From Pycnococcus provasolii (lineage: Eukaryota; Chlorophyta; Pseudoscourfieldiophyceae; Pseudoscourfieldiales), in the NCBI GenBank assembly GCA_049487715.1, contig CP150577.1, positions 186,001 to 250,000 on the forward strand: a stretch of DNA of 64,000 nt. Reading direction: 5' to 3'. Below, piece after piece: positions 47,101 through 55,232 of the stretch. Within the stretch, counting starts at the first letter, position 1; each line of letters opens with the position of its first letter. The translations under genes and the position numbers were made by a program. The notes below the pieces were generated by a model. The model was not told the origin of the DNA and did no database searches. It saw only the letters and a list, made by a program, of their open reading frames with translations.

Positions 47101-49639
47101 CTGCACTGCATACAAGGCAGGCTATCGGACCCATCATGCAAATGTTTCAATCAAGACTGAACAAAATCTGGTGTCAAAGTATCAAATCGATGCCGGAAGA
47201 AAGTGGGCGAGGAGCCAGGTGTGGCCGTGGCCTGGGAAGTTTTCGGTGAACCCCCCGATCACGCATCGGCCCTCTGCTGTGTATGCCGCATTCATGAATC
47301 CTTCCAAGCAGAATTCGAAAGTGTACAAGGGAAGCACGAACAAAGACGTGATCCAGAGTGCACTTGAGATGGCTATCGATATGGAACGTTCCGATGAATG
47401 CCTCGACGTGTACGTGTGTGGAGATTCCGAGTCGTACCAGTACATGCACGTCGCGAACACAACATCTGAATCAAAGGTGCTCAAGCTTCGTGCCATCCTC
47501 ATCGCCGATAATAGATCCGTTCCGTGCGTACTCCCTCTCGCGAAGCATGCCAAGCTCACCGTTCCTGCTGGGTGCACCATTGCCTTTATGCAAGTGATGG
47601 CATCAAGGCCGCCTCCCCGGGCTAGTGGCGAGGCGGACATCCCAAAGTGCGGCCTTCATGCGAACGTGATATGTCGGCTCTCGAAGCCATCAGAGAGCAA
47701 CCCACGCAATCCAAAGGTTGCCTGCAAAGACAAGAACAAAATCACATTCAAGAACTTTGCGCTTACGGAAGAGCACGTCAGTGTGCGCACACAACGAGGA
47801 TCCGCTGCGGCCGCAGGGCATGTGCCCGTGCCCACCAAGAAGCCGCCTCCAATGCCTGACAAGACGAAGCCACGGTGCAACCCCGCACAGGGCGGGATGG
47901 TACCTCTCGACATTCCTGGACATGTCGATGGTCTCTTTTGTGCCGAGCACGGTCGCCTCGGTCGCCTCAGCACGAGCGACAACGCCGCAGGTCATTCTCC
48001 ATCGCCATCGCAGGACGAGCTTGCCCGCAAAGCCGGTTTGGAGAGGTGCAAACGCGGCTGCACGCACCCGAGGCTCATTTTGCGTACGAAGGACGCGGAG
48101 ACGAAGGAGGCGGCGGCAGCAGCCCAGGAGGCTGGCCCGGTCACGTCTCCGTCGCATTCCCCAAAGCACAAGAAAGCTCGTACAACGCATTCGGCAGCAC
48201 ATGCGGCATCGGCGACGGAGGAGGAAGCGGAGCCAGCGAGGTCGCGTGGGGATGGGGCGGAGGCAAGCAAGTCGTCGAAAGTGCAAGAGAAGCAAGAGCA
48301 TCCGCGCCGGGAGAAGTCGAGAGGATACAAGCCCGTGCTCGTCACTGCACGCAAGATTCCGGAATACCGCATCGAAGACGCGGATAAGTTCGTCAAGGGC
48401 AAGCGGTGGATCGTGCTCGACCCTGGCGAGTCGACGGCGTTCACTGGCCTTCTGGTGGAGCCGGACGGGAGCTGCTTCGAGTTGCGGTTCGGCGCTGGAT
48501 TGTCGCGGTTCATCGACTGGAAGAAGAAGAAAGTCGACAGTGCCCGATCGGCGATGGACTTGGAGAAGGACGAGAATGAGAGGAAGGCCAAGACGAACGA
48601 ATACCAGCGGACGCTCCACGAGTTGGAGGCAACCAAGAACAAGGCGAGGCACACCATCGTGAACCACATCACGGCGCTGGCGGACGTCGTGCTCGTGCCC
48701 CGCCTGGCGGTGGCGCGGATGACGCAACGGAAGGCGCGCGGCAAGCCCATGGGGACCGACTTCCGCCGGCGCATGCTCGGCCTTGGCGTGGCTACCATGA
48801 CAGATCTCCTCCAATCCAAGTGCGAGAACACTGGAATCAAGTACTTCACCGTGAGCGAGTACCTCACGTCGAAGGGCTGCGTGTGCGGCGCCGTACACGG
48901 TTCCCTTGGATTCTCGCGTCACTTCAAGTGTCCAAAGTGCCACGCCACTCGCCACCGCGACCTCGGTGCGTGCTTCATGATTCTACTTGATTTCCTCATC
49001 GCCATGCGTCGCATCGCGGCGGAGGGTTCCGGGTCGTCCGACGTCGGAGGTGCTGGTCCGCCAAAGCCGAAGCGGAAGTCATACCAAAACAGTAAGGCAC
49101 CTCCACCTGGTGCCACAAGCAAGGCTGACACAAAGGCACCAGAAGACGAGGCTGGAAGGAAAGCCAGCATAGTAAAGGGAAACAAGAAGAAAGTCGACGA
49201 GGACGAGGAGGAGGAGGAGGAAGAGGGGGAGGAGGAAGAGGAGGAGGAAGAAGAGGAGGAGGAGGAGGAGGAGGAGGAGGAGGAGGAGGAGGAGGAGGAG
49301 GAAGAGGATTACAGCGAAGACGACGAAGACACAGACAGCGATGGCCACTTTGAATACGAGGCCAACATTGATGCCTTTGTGTACACAGACACAGAACAAG
49401 GTATTCTGAAGATCGTGAAGGGATCGGAGGTTATGGTGTGGTTGGAAAAGACAAAGGATACACCAGAAGGTGCTTATAAAGCCGTGGTGATAAGCCTCGA
49501 CGGTGCGAATGGCAACCTCGAGGTACGTTTTGAAGGCGACAATAACACGTATTCCGTCCACGTCGACAGCATCTACAGCGTGATCACGTCGCCATCGCTG
49601 CCACAGCAACCAGGTGCCGGTGGTGCACAACACCCTTAG
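44108..49639 (+). CDS. Deaminase-Fanzor fusion protein (putative RNA-guided nuclease with deaminase domain)
   Basis: One frame, open from 44108 to the stop at 49639. Numbered from the TTG at 44210 it has 1809 residues; there is no ATG before residue ~55, so an upstream exon or 5' loss is likely. Residues ~140-240 look like a zinc deaminase fold: two beta strands, then HAEPQALRNLE (His176, Glu178), then VPCPSCARII (Cys202, Cys205), the CDA/APOBEC/toxin-deaminase pattern. A long helical region and an acidic/Lys linker (640-760) follow. Residues 770-1809 match the copy at 4584. RuvC residues are Asp1404 (WIVLDPGES), displaced Glu1550 (VSEYLTSKGC) and Asp1584 (HRDLGACF); zinc ligands are Cys1557, 1559, 1574 and 1577. 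A ~40-residue Glu tract and a small C-terminal barrel end it. Family knowledge: Fanzors are RNA-guided DNA nucleases. That the deaminase edits nucleic acid is inference. Confidence 0.88.
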   Translation, partial: GGKTIKVSQVSNYHYQATVESEKVSQNGALLDDVLCFHINKKILEIRQKLKIPHGDVYVGTTDEELKRNSEKTLNLCVFREVEKNGEQMVVMCGKKQVRFATLSSASMRDVKLRAYEMFKNGFYVHNGNTLDYHKEENFSITDFVECVCEICCAGSGEVVKVDTDKKFKKRPESITATIYNGKRKVCEVSRFCGACSSTLGVVPSTYGAHAEPQALRNLEINKDCKVCVCVSVVPCPSCARIIAQDGRVKEVRFGNSSGLNMSGVKSLLEKHIGVKHVVKTPVVWNKELYAKQLVRRNITSPVLKWNLTNMCLLSKMRLRGKRLLRYFPQKNTVLVNDEVSSKLSIVCKDAQFCTHRKGDPRTVQAQKLVYVLHIKTKTARPIPIVSDKGNFRRTFQGKPEGAGSGGQALSKVSKVHAQKSVDQKMLDVTNMEKKDLEEIGNRIVNVKDAKELQHQYCRSMKRFWNLTVEEKRSGAPSRKTDSTEVAGIFALKTKVCGLRSKKWKEQINSGGIKEQIMEQSAMKMEAMVKEEIVTVSNQRYNAIRGIRQLLFGMPNFRIIHGLLNESADMTGRDDFGNDLRKMILSLMSHSGSHVDKQVKELLEKFRDELTKLDEKDKKAVLSMMFARFRTSQDGTVTFKMSTSTMHTHLMRMNCMVEHARSAALAEKRRKAKSGDDEDYGLEDEHLDDVDSASEDEDEDSDKNKAADAAAGPSKKKAAVKSNQDKAGTLNFKNKEDRLNHMVDLAQSFMSSIKCEDMTTTMKRKLRTHFDDGAEDAECPFKVPKKGSREASERVALLGVRAVDVDVRLVQRQRAASKQAPKKKGKEAAATKEDPKRFTVPIEKDSDPHAFALLEEARMLHSAERGSNGGVDACVPIGVATLTKKSKLEHAMDLAIAYKRLARLLLMRTEKVQKIIEQKPILHEIGEKVDAQVWRAHYPIDSACFKMNKKRMSMDALMAELSSGNPNSELDKELKKNHHEKVKSSIGSALSMVLQRQGCTAYKAGYRTHHANVSIKTEQNLVSKYQIDAGRKWARSQVWPWPGKFSVNPPITHRPSAVYAAFMNPSKQNSKVYKGSTNKDVIQSALEMAIDMERSDECLDVYVCGDSESYQYMHVANTTSESKVLKLRAILIADNRSVPCVLPLAKHAKLTVPAGCTIAFMQVMASRPPPRASGEADIPKCGLHANVICRLSKPSESNPRNPKVACKDKNKITFKNFALTEEHVSVRTQRGSAAAAGHVPVPTKKPPPMPDKTKPRCNPAQGGMVPLDIPGHVDGLFCAEHGRLGRLSTSDNAAGHSPSPSQDELARKAGLERCKRGCTHPRLILRTKDAETKEAAAAAQEAGPVTSPSHSPKHKKARTTHSAAHAASATEEEAEPARSRGDGAEASKSSKVQEKQEHPRREKSRGYKPVLVTARKIPEYRIEDADKFVKGKRWIVLDPGESTAFTGLLVEPDGSCFELRFGAGLSRFIDWKKKKVDSARSAMDLEKDENERKAKTNEYQRTLHELEATKNKARHTIVNHITALADVVLVPRLAVARMTQRKARGKPMGTDFRRRMLGLGVATMTDLLQSKCENTGIKYFTVSEYLTSKGCVCGAVHGSLGFSRHFKCPKCHATRHRDLGACFMILLDFLIAMRRIAAEGSGSSDVGGAGPPKPKRKSYQNSKAPPPGATSKADTKAPEDEAGRKASIVKGNKKKVDEDEEEEEEEGEEEEEEEEEEEEEEEEEEEEEEEEEEDYSEDDEDTDSDGHFEYEANIDAFVYTDTEQGILKIVKGSEVMVWLEKTKDTPEGAYKAVVISLDGANGNLEVRFEGDNNTYSVHVDSIYSVITSPSLPQQPGAGGAQHP

Positions 49640-49850
49640 GTGGTTGACAGAGTCGTCGACGACAAGGACAGGATGACATGTCCAAGGAGGATAGTGCCAA
49701 TAACCTGTGCCAATATCTCACACGTTGAGATATTGGCAACTTTGTTTTTGGCAATATCTCGCCCCCAACCAGCAAAAAAAAAAAAATAGAGGACCGTGTC
49801 AACCCTGAGAAGGGTTTTGGTCCCAATCGTTAACAGTTCGATAAACTGTA
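49640..49850 (+). ncRNA. Candidate Fanzor guide RNA (fRNA/omega-RNA) scaffold, copy 2
   Basis: About 210 nt after the stop, conserved with 4371-4583. Predicted elements in order: palindrome GTCGTCGACGAC (49652-49663); hairpin GGACA/TGTCC (49666-49683); a 13-bp stem TGCCAATATCTCA/TGAGATATTGGCA with 5-nt loop (49708-49738); an alternative 9-bp pairing GAGATATTG (49727) with CAATATCTC (49752-49760); AACCCT-GAGA-AGGGTT with a GNRA loop (49801-49816); and terminal stem-loop ACAGTT/AACTGT (49833-49849). Homology between the two loci stops at 49850, the expected right end and guide boundary. No transcript evidence is available. Confidence 0.6.
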
Positions 49851-49967
49851 ATCGGCCGCCAAACTCGAGTATCTGGCACTTGAGTACCTTCTGGCACTTT
49901 CTTTTTTACCTTGTTGGCACCTTCTGGTATCCAGCGATTCACAAGCTCGTGTTCTGCCAGCTCGATG

Positions 49968-50090
49968 GCACATATGAATCCAGCGCAACAAACCGCATCT
50001 CAAGCGCACAAATAGCGCAAAAGTTCAATTTTCGCTTTTCCCCCAAAAGGGCCAAAAATCCCTGCCTATCTCGGAAATCCCCTGTTAAAA
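49968..50090 (+). repeat. Partial copy of the TTAA fold-back element arm
   Basis: GAATCCAGCGCAACAAACCG through GCGCAAAAGTT to CCCCTGTTAA matches 26050-26169. Confidence 0.75.
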
Positions 50091-50266
50091 TAAAAAGAAG
50101 AAGAACGCGCCCTAATCCCCTACCCGTAGTAGGGACGCGCCCTTATTATTGCCCTCCTGTAATTCAAACGATCATTATTCACAATCTCTTCAGGGGATCA
50201 AAGTCGCGGAATTACAGTCTGACGCCTACAATTCCCCAAAGGTATTCTAACGAAACTAACTGCACG

Positions 50267-51451
50267 ATGGCTACCTTCTTAATACGTGCTCGCCATGTTG
50301 TCGCTGTCATGGCCTTTACATTTACTATTTTATTTGCAGACAATATTCGCCGCCACTCGCGCACGGACCACTCGCACCGCGAGTGGATCATAAACGGCCA
50401 CGAGGCGACTGGCTTGGAAGATTATAAACCGCCCCTCGCTGCAGTACGCGCGGCGGAACAAGCTGAACACGAATCTGAGCTTCAAGAATCACACTCCGTT
50501 GATCCAGCGATTCCGCTTTCCGTGATTCCGCTCACACCGCCTAATCCTAAGCCAAGCAAAAGAGTTGGCGTCATTGCCAAGGAGCTCATGCACGAGATAT
50601 ACATGGACGACGACCCTATGAGCCATCCGCCGGGCATCAAGCCAGACTGGTCGTACGGCCACACGAACTTCCAGACGGGCGTGTTCAACGCACTTTTGGA
50701 TATGTACGTTCCGAAACTCAGATTCTACCTCGAGGTTGGAAGCTTCAAGGCGGGCAGCATTGTCCTCGCGGCGAACGAGCTCAAAAGAAGAGGCCAACAC
50801 GACGTGAGCCTCGTCTGCATTGATCCGTTCACGGGCGACGTGAACATGTGGGCGTGGAACAAGAAAGACCCGAACATCCATCAAACGTGGAAAGACAGCG
50901 ACCCGGCCGGTGGCGTGTGGATTGGCGTGGACGGCCACGACTACCTGAAAATGAGAGATGCCCTACCGACCATTTACCCTACGTTTCGCGCCAATGTGCT
51001 GGACAAGGGCCACGACGACATGGTGTTGCCCATACAGGCGAGTAGCATCGTCGGCATGCGCCTGATTCGTCGTCTTAAAAATGAAGGCCGTATCTCCGAG
51101 TTGCCGCAGATGATCTACCTCGACAGTGCGCACGAGGAGCACGAGACATTCCTCGAGCTGCAGCTCGCGTGGGACATCTTGCAGCCGGGCGGCATTCTCC
51201 TTGGCGACGATTACGGATGGTCGAGTGTGCGAAATGACGTCAACAAGTTCGCTAAAATGATGGGTCTTCCGGCTGAGGATCCGAAGCCGTGGGAGGAAAA
51301 AGGGCTGCGGCAGTTGAATCCACCCGGTTTTGAAGAGGCGCCTCCGCACCCTGCCGTCATCGTCATGAACGGCCATCAGTGGTATCTCCGCAAGCCGCCA
51401 AACTCGCCCGATGGGTGGAACGTTCAGCTGTGCTTTAACAACGGTGCGTAA
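50267..51451 (+). CDS. Class I SAM methyltransferase (CmcI/TylF-like), membrane-anchored
   Basis: 394 residues from ATG 50267 (MATFLIRARHVVAVMAFTF). Residues ~8-24 form a signal anchor. The SAM region is RFYLEVGSFKAGSIVLAANE (E..G...G.S), followed by VSLVCIDPFTGD at the acidic strand, QMIYLDSAHEEHETFLEL (a DxxHxY-like motif of the Methyltransf_24/CmcI group) and GGILLGDDYGW. This arrangement is typical of metal-dependent O-methyltransferases such as TylF/MycE, which methylate deoxysugar hydroxyls, and of cephalosporin hydroxylase-like proteins. A secretory-pathway sugar O-methyltransferase is inferred. Upstream, 50120-50205 (GCCCTCCTGTAATTCAAACG and neighbours) recurs at 60165-60235, possibly a shared promoter. 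Frame intact. Confidence 0.8.
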   Translation: MATFLIRARHVVAVMAFTFTILFADNIRRHSRTDHSHREWIINGHEATGLEDYKPPLAAVRAAEQAEHESELQESHSVDPAIPLSVIPLTPPNPKPSKRVGVIAKELMHEIYMDDDPMSHPPGIKPDWSYGHTNFQTGVFNALLDMYVPKLRFYLEVGSFKAGSIVLAANELKRRGQHDVSLVCIDPFTGDVNMWAWNKKDPNIHQTWKDSDPAGGVWIGVDGHDYLKMRDALPTIYPTFRANVLDKGHDDMVLPIQASSIVGMRLIRRLKNEGRISELPQMIYLDSAHEEHETFLELQLAWDILQPGGILLGDDYGWSSVRNDVNKFAKMMGLPAEDPKPWEEKGLRQLNPPGFEEAPPHPAVIVMNGHQWYLRKPPNSPDGWNVQLCFNNGA

Positions 51452-51595
51452 GGGGATTATACTTCAATGAATGGAAAAAACTGGTAACGCCTGATGATAC
51501 GCTGATGGTTCCAGGACGTTATTCGGGGTTCGACGTTGAGGGTCATTTCGGACTCTTCGTATGCCAGAAAACAAGTCGTGTTACAAGGAACAAAA
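51452..51595 (+). pseudogene. C-terminal fragment of an unidentified protein
   Basis: Directly after the methyltransferase stop, in another frame, a protein-like stretch reads YFNEWKKLVTPDDTLMVPG, then RYSGFDVEGHFGLFVCQK. It resembles a conserved C-terminus of some enzyme but I cannot name it. Probably a remnant joined here by rearrangement. Confidence 0.3.
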
Positions 51596-51741
51596 TGAAC
51601 ACCCTCAAAACGAGTCTTTTCTGTGGCGTTTGCGAACACCCAAGGGAGGGAAGGGCGGGTCGCGGCCGCCACGGTCGCGAAAACACCAAATAGTGCCAGG
51701 GGGAAGAAACCCCTGTATTCTGAAACCCCTTGGGGTGGAAG

Positions 51742-51954
51742 TGAAGAGAATAAGTAGAAAAGGAAGAGAAAAAGAGAGTGGTCTTACAAACTTAGACAAC
51801 CAGGGGCCGCGCCCCCTTATCCCTAGTCGGGAGTTTAGGTCGGTTGGTCAGGATGCCCATCTTGACCAATCGACTTATTGCGTCCCCTTTCCCTCTGGGA
51901 TCCCGAGTCCTCAACAACGGTTCCCCACAAGGCATATAAGGTATAATCTCGACA
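51742..51954 (+). repeat. Short LTR-like repeat (TGAAGAGAATAAG...TCTCGACA)
   Basis: Begins TG and ends CA. Related copies: 59983-60120 (direct), 62254-62375 (inverted), partial at 58605-58690. All carry GTCTTACAAACTTAGACAACC and ACAACGGTTCCCCACAA. Confidence 0.65.
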
Positions 51955-52185
51955 CTTCCCCTCGCTGCTATGCCTGGTATGAAAGCTGGCAAGTAGCGTT
52001 GTTTAGTTGTTTAGTTTGTATCTTCATTTCTTCGTTCTTCTTATTTGGTTTGTCAAGGTCTTGTATGGTTGATTAATTTTTATTCGTTTTTGTAATGTTT
52101 TGAATTTTTATTCGTTTTCGTGATGTTTCGATTTGTATTTGATTTCGTGATTCATCAGCCCCCCTTATATAGGGCAGTGCCCACT

Positions 52186-52484
52186 ATGAGGAGGTTATCA
52201 CGTGATCCCCCTCTCTCGAGGGACCTCCCTTAGTATCCTCCGTGTAACCCGACCACTCTTAACTTTTACTTAAGGTGTGTCTACCGTAGGCTTGGCGGTC
52301 TTACGTGTAGTGAAAGAGGACGGCTTGAGCTCGCCGCCACACTAGCTAGTGTTGGAAGTCCGCACACATAATGAGGAGGTTATCACGTGATCCCCCTCTC
52401 TCGAGGGACCTCCCTTAGTATCCTCCGTGTAACCCAACCACTCTTAACTTTTACTTAAGGTGTGTCTACCGTAGGCTTGGCGGT
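52186..52484 (+). repeat. 110-bp tandem duplication (inverted copy at 59261-59420)
   Basis: TGAGGAGGTTATCACGTGAT ... GTAGGCTTGGCGGT occurs at 52186-52300 and 52371-52484, and inverted at 59261-59390. Confidence 0.8.
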
Positions 52485-52597
52485 GTCGCAACATGTGATG
52501 GTTGTCTAAGTTTGTGTTGCATAAGGGAAACCCCAATAGAAAACCAAAAAGAAACCCCGAACCTTAACAGTTTGTAAGACCGCTTTTTTCTCTTTTT

Positions 52598-52765
52598 TCT
52601 AATTATTCTCTTCAGGTTATGAGCCTCAAGTTGTGAAACAGCTACGCTACCTTAAAACAGCCTACGAAACTTTACAGCCTTTGAGTATACATATCTGGAC
52701 GTCGAATACACTTTACCGTTTTCAAATACTTGGACCACAACCGAAACGCGAAGTGAAACTACACA
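52598..52765 (+). repeat. 168-bp inverted repeat with 59836-60003, coding-like
   Basis: Both copies keep an open frame reading QLRYLKTAYETLQPLSIHIW, then TSNTLYRFQ. It is preceded by GTAAGACC...TTCTCTTCAG, which looks like a 42-nt intron. A conserved C-terminal exon of an unidentified repeated gene is possible. Confidence 0.5.
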
Positions 52766-52982
52766 GCTAAAGACCGTTCCCGACCAAACTTTCCGTTAAG
52801 GAAGGTGGTCAGCCGACCTTCGGCAACCTTATCCTGGCCAGATACGGTCAAGATAACGGAACATCTTGAACCGCTGTGTAGTGTGTGTGTGGGTGGGTGA
52901 CGACCCCACAAGGGCCCAACCTTCTTACGTCGTCACACGTTAACGTGTGTAAACACACCGCTTTTACACTTTAATCACCACA

Positions 52983-53583
52983 ATGCCCGAGGTCTTCGAC
53001 CACACAACGTACGGTCTTCCCGCACCCAACAGTTGGCGAGTAGCGGAAATCACAAACGACCTTGAACCCAAAGACTTAATCCGCACTCAGCGCGACGTGT
53101 CAAGCTTAATCCTTGCGGCCATACAGGAGGAGCCCGAGGGCAAGACCGGCCGGAGCGAATCAACGCAATTACGCCACTACGACGGGCTAAGGAGCAAGTA
53201 CAATCTTTGGGATAAAGCTGTACGGCGCAACTTTGCTACTGTCGGACTACTGAGCCTTGATAAGGTATACAAGAACGACAATCTCGACAAGCTGCAGCCA
53301 AGGAACTGGAGCCGCTACTTCAGCAAATCGGACCGGGCGTTAATCTACAATGCAGTTCTGTCTACTCTCACTCCTGAAGCTCGAGATACTGTTGATTGTT
53401 GAACGTGAGGACTGCAACGGACTTATGGTCCTTAATCAGCTGTGGCGCCAGTGGGGAGCTCCGAACCTGACCAACACAATCCACGCTCTACGCGAGTTGC
53501 TCAGCGTCAAGGTCGAGTACCACGAGAATCCGGCCCCGGCTTTTACTGCAGTGGAGCGAATTCTACGTGACTACTTTGAGTAA
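52983..53583 (+). pseudogene. Retrotransposon gag-like protein, frameshifted
   Basis: From ATG 52983 (MPEVFDHTTYGLPAPNSWRV), 140 codons to 53402. The sequence continues in another frame (DCNGLMVLNQLWRQWGAPNL) to 53583. SKSDRALIYNAVLSTLTPEA pairs with the gag at 40931-41461. The block WRQWGAPNLTNTIHALRELL is typical of the helical core of UBN2-type gag. A frameshift near 53390 splits it. No pol downstream. The leader upstream (52100-52980) holds the tandem repeats. Confidence 0.65.
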
Positions 53584-53773
53584 GTTAGTGCTTAAGGTGA
53601 AGTCGTAGCTGTAATTCATTGGAGTAAATTTTATGTACTTTAATTCGTTTGACTCCTGCCTTACCTTATGTTGGTATTTATTCTCGAGACTTTTTTCTTA
53701 TGTAAGGTATTTACATATAGTTGTTGGTATTAGTCAGCAACAACCCTCACTCGGTATCGGGGAGGGGATCGGA

Positions 53774-54754
53774 TCATTCCGAGTGGTCGTATCCAAGGTC
53801 AAGCACCGGCATCGCGAACTCCTCGTACGTTCGAGCTACCCACTTGCCGACGTTCGCGTCGTCGCTCGTCGTTCCGTACTCGGCGAATAAGATGGTGTCA
53901 AACCTATTCTCCGCGAATATCAATCTGACCGCCTTGCGATTGAGTAGAAAGATGACGCCTGATTGGAACGGCGCTGTGGTTCCGTTGGCGCCCTTCATAC
54001 TGTCGTACTCCGTGCCATCCCAGAGGTACCTGCCTGCATACAAAGGCTTGCCTCCTGCAAGGGATGTGGCTTTTTTCACCTGGTCCATACGGGGGCACAT
54101 GTCGTCGTCAATCTTGAGCAGGTGGTTCGCGCGTGTGCGCAGCGCCTCGTCGGCGATGCACACCATCTTGTCGCTCAGCTCGCGGTAGTGGTCTCTCATC
54201 GGACAGGCAATCAAATCACCATACTTCGCCTGTTCTTTGCGCAGCGCAACCTCCAAGTCGATTTCCTGCTTTGCTGCCTTCTGCCCTTGAGCTTTTCCGA
54301 ATGTGAAGTCCGTCAAAGGCCGTCCGACAAAGAACCGCACTTTCGCGTAGTTCGCTCTCGCTCTCGCCGTCGTCAGATTGAAGTTGCACGTATTTCTGAC
54401 TTTCATGCGTCTTTCGAAGTTTCCAGGTGCGGAGAAGTATGCGACAAGCACGCGCGCATCTGTCATTTGCACTAGGATCAACAAGGTCAAGCTCAGAAAG
54501 CTCAGTAAGCTCAGGAAAGAAACAGGGACAAATAATCCACGTACTCGTAACCTCCCCAAGCTCGTCTTACAACTTCTCCTAAAAAACTGCTGACTAAAAG
54601 GAGTAGGATGATGGAAGAACCATGGGCCGGCACACCTTCTTCTTGAAGTGGAACATGAAGGAAACAAAGAGGATGAGCCATCATCATGACCTTGCACGAG
54701 ATCTCTTGAGAACTCAGCTTCATGACATTGATGACGAGTAGGCATCCATGCCAT
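53774..54754 (-). CDS. GT31-like beta-1,3-glycosyltransferase
   Basis: 326 residues. A type II signal anchor (VPVSFLSLLSFLSLTLLILV) at ~75-95 fits Golgi location; the region before it may be 5' leader, so a downstream ATG such as that of MTDARVLVAYFSAP could also be used. Motifs: FERRMKVRNTC (the R..iR.TW-like opening of galactosyltransferase family 31), KVRFFVGRP, the block ...YGDLIACPMRDHYRELSDKM (the D...D.Y.nLT.K block) and NHLLKIDDDMCPRMD (the DxD metal-binding site). PLYAGRYLWDGTEYDSM corresponds to the stretch after DDD. It probably transfers Gal, GlcNAc or GalNAc in beta-1,3 linkage. Frame intact. Confidence 0.8.
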   Translation of the reverse strand: MAWMPTRHQCHEAEFSRDLVQGHDDGSSSLFPSCSTSRRRCAGPWFFHHPTPFSQQFFRRSCKTSLGRLRVRGLFVPVSFLSLLSFLSLTLLILVQMTDARVLVAYFSAPGNFERRMKVRNTCNFNLTTARARANYAKVRFFVGRPLTDFTFGKAQGQKAAKQEIDLEVALRKEQAKYGDLIACPMRDHYRELSDKMVCIADEALRTRANHLLKIDDDMCPRMDQVKKATSLAGGKPLYAGRYLWDGTEYDSMKGANGTTAPFQSGVIFLLNRKAVRLIFAENRFDTILFAEYGTTSDDANVGKWVARTYEEFAMPVLDLGYDHSE

Positions 54755-54789
54755 GGGGTCGGGAGGGAATCCTTAGGTATAAGTATAAA

Positions 54790-55083
54790 TGTACGATTCT
54801 ACCGGAAGGTTTAGTCGGGGTAAACGGTAGAGGGCCCCCTCTGAGGTGCCGAGCCGCGGGGTGGCTCGGCTGCTATGGTTTAAGGTGGGTCTCCCGCGGA
54901 CCACCATTCCTGCTGCTGGTTGCGCTGTTCGCGCAACCTTTGCAGCCACACGTGTCGAGACGCGTGGGATCACTGACGTGAGGAGTTCACAAGTGAACTA
55001 CCTATCTTGTTACTCCGAGGAGATTTTGATTTTAGTTACTACTCCGAGGAGATTTTGATTAAGTGCTCGAGGGCACTTGCATA
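54790..55083 (+). repeat. LTR (TGTACGATTCTACC family), near full length
   Basis: Starts TGTACGATTCTACCGGAAGG and ends GGGCACTTGCATAT. Directly downstream an ATG frame at 55083 reads MAAAGQEPPEIVALRLQLQI, also present after the LTR at 62482. It contains two tandem TACTCCGAGGAGATTTTGAT units. Confidence 0.8.
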
Positions 55084-55232
55084 TGGCAGCTGCTGGACAA
55101 GAGCCACCTGAGATTGTGGCCCTGCGTTTGCAGTTGCAGATTGCGGAAGCTCAACGTGATCAAGCTGTGGCTGAGGCCCAAGGCAGAGCTGTTGCGCCTG
55201 TAGGACAACAGCCGGTGCAGCTTGTTGTGGGA

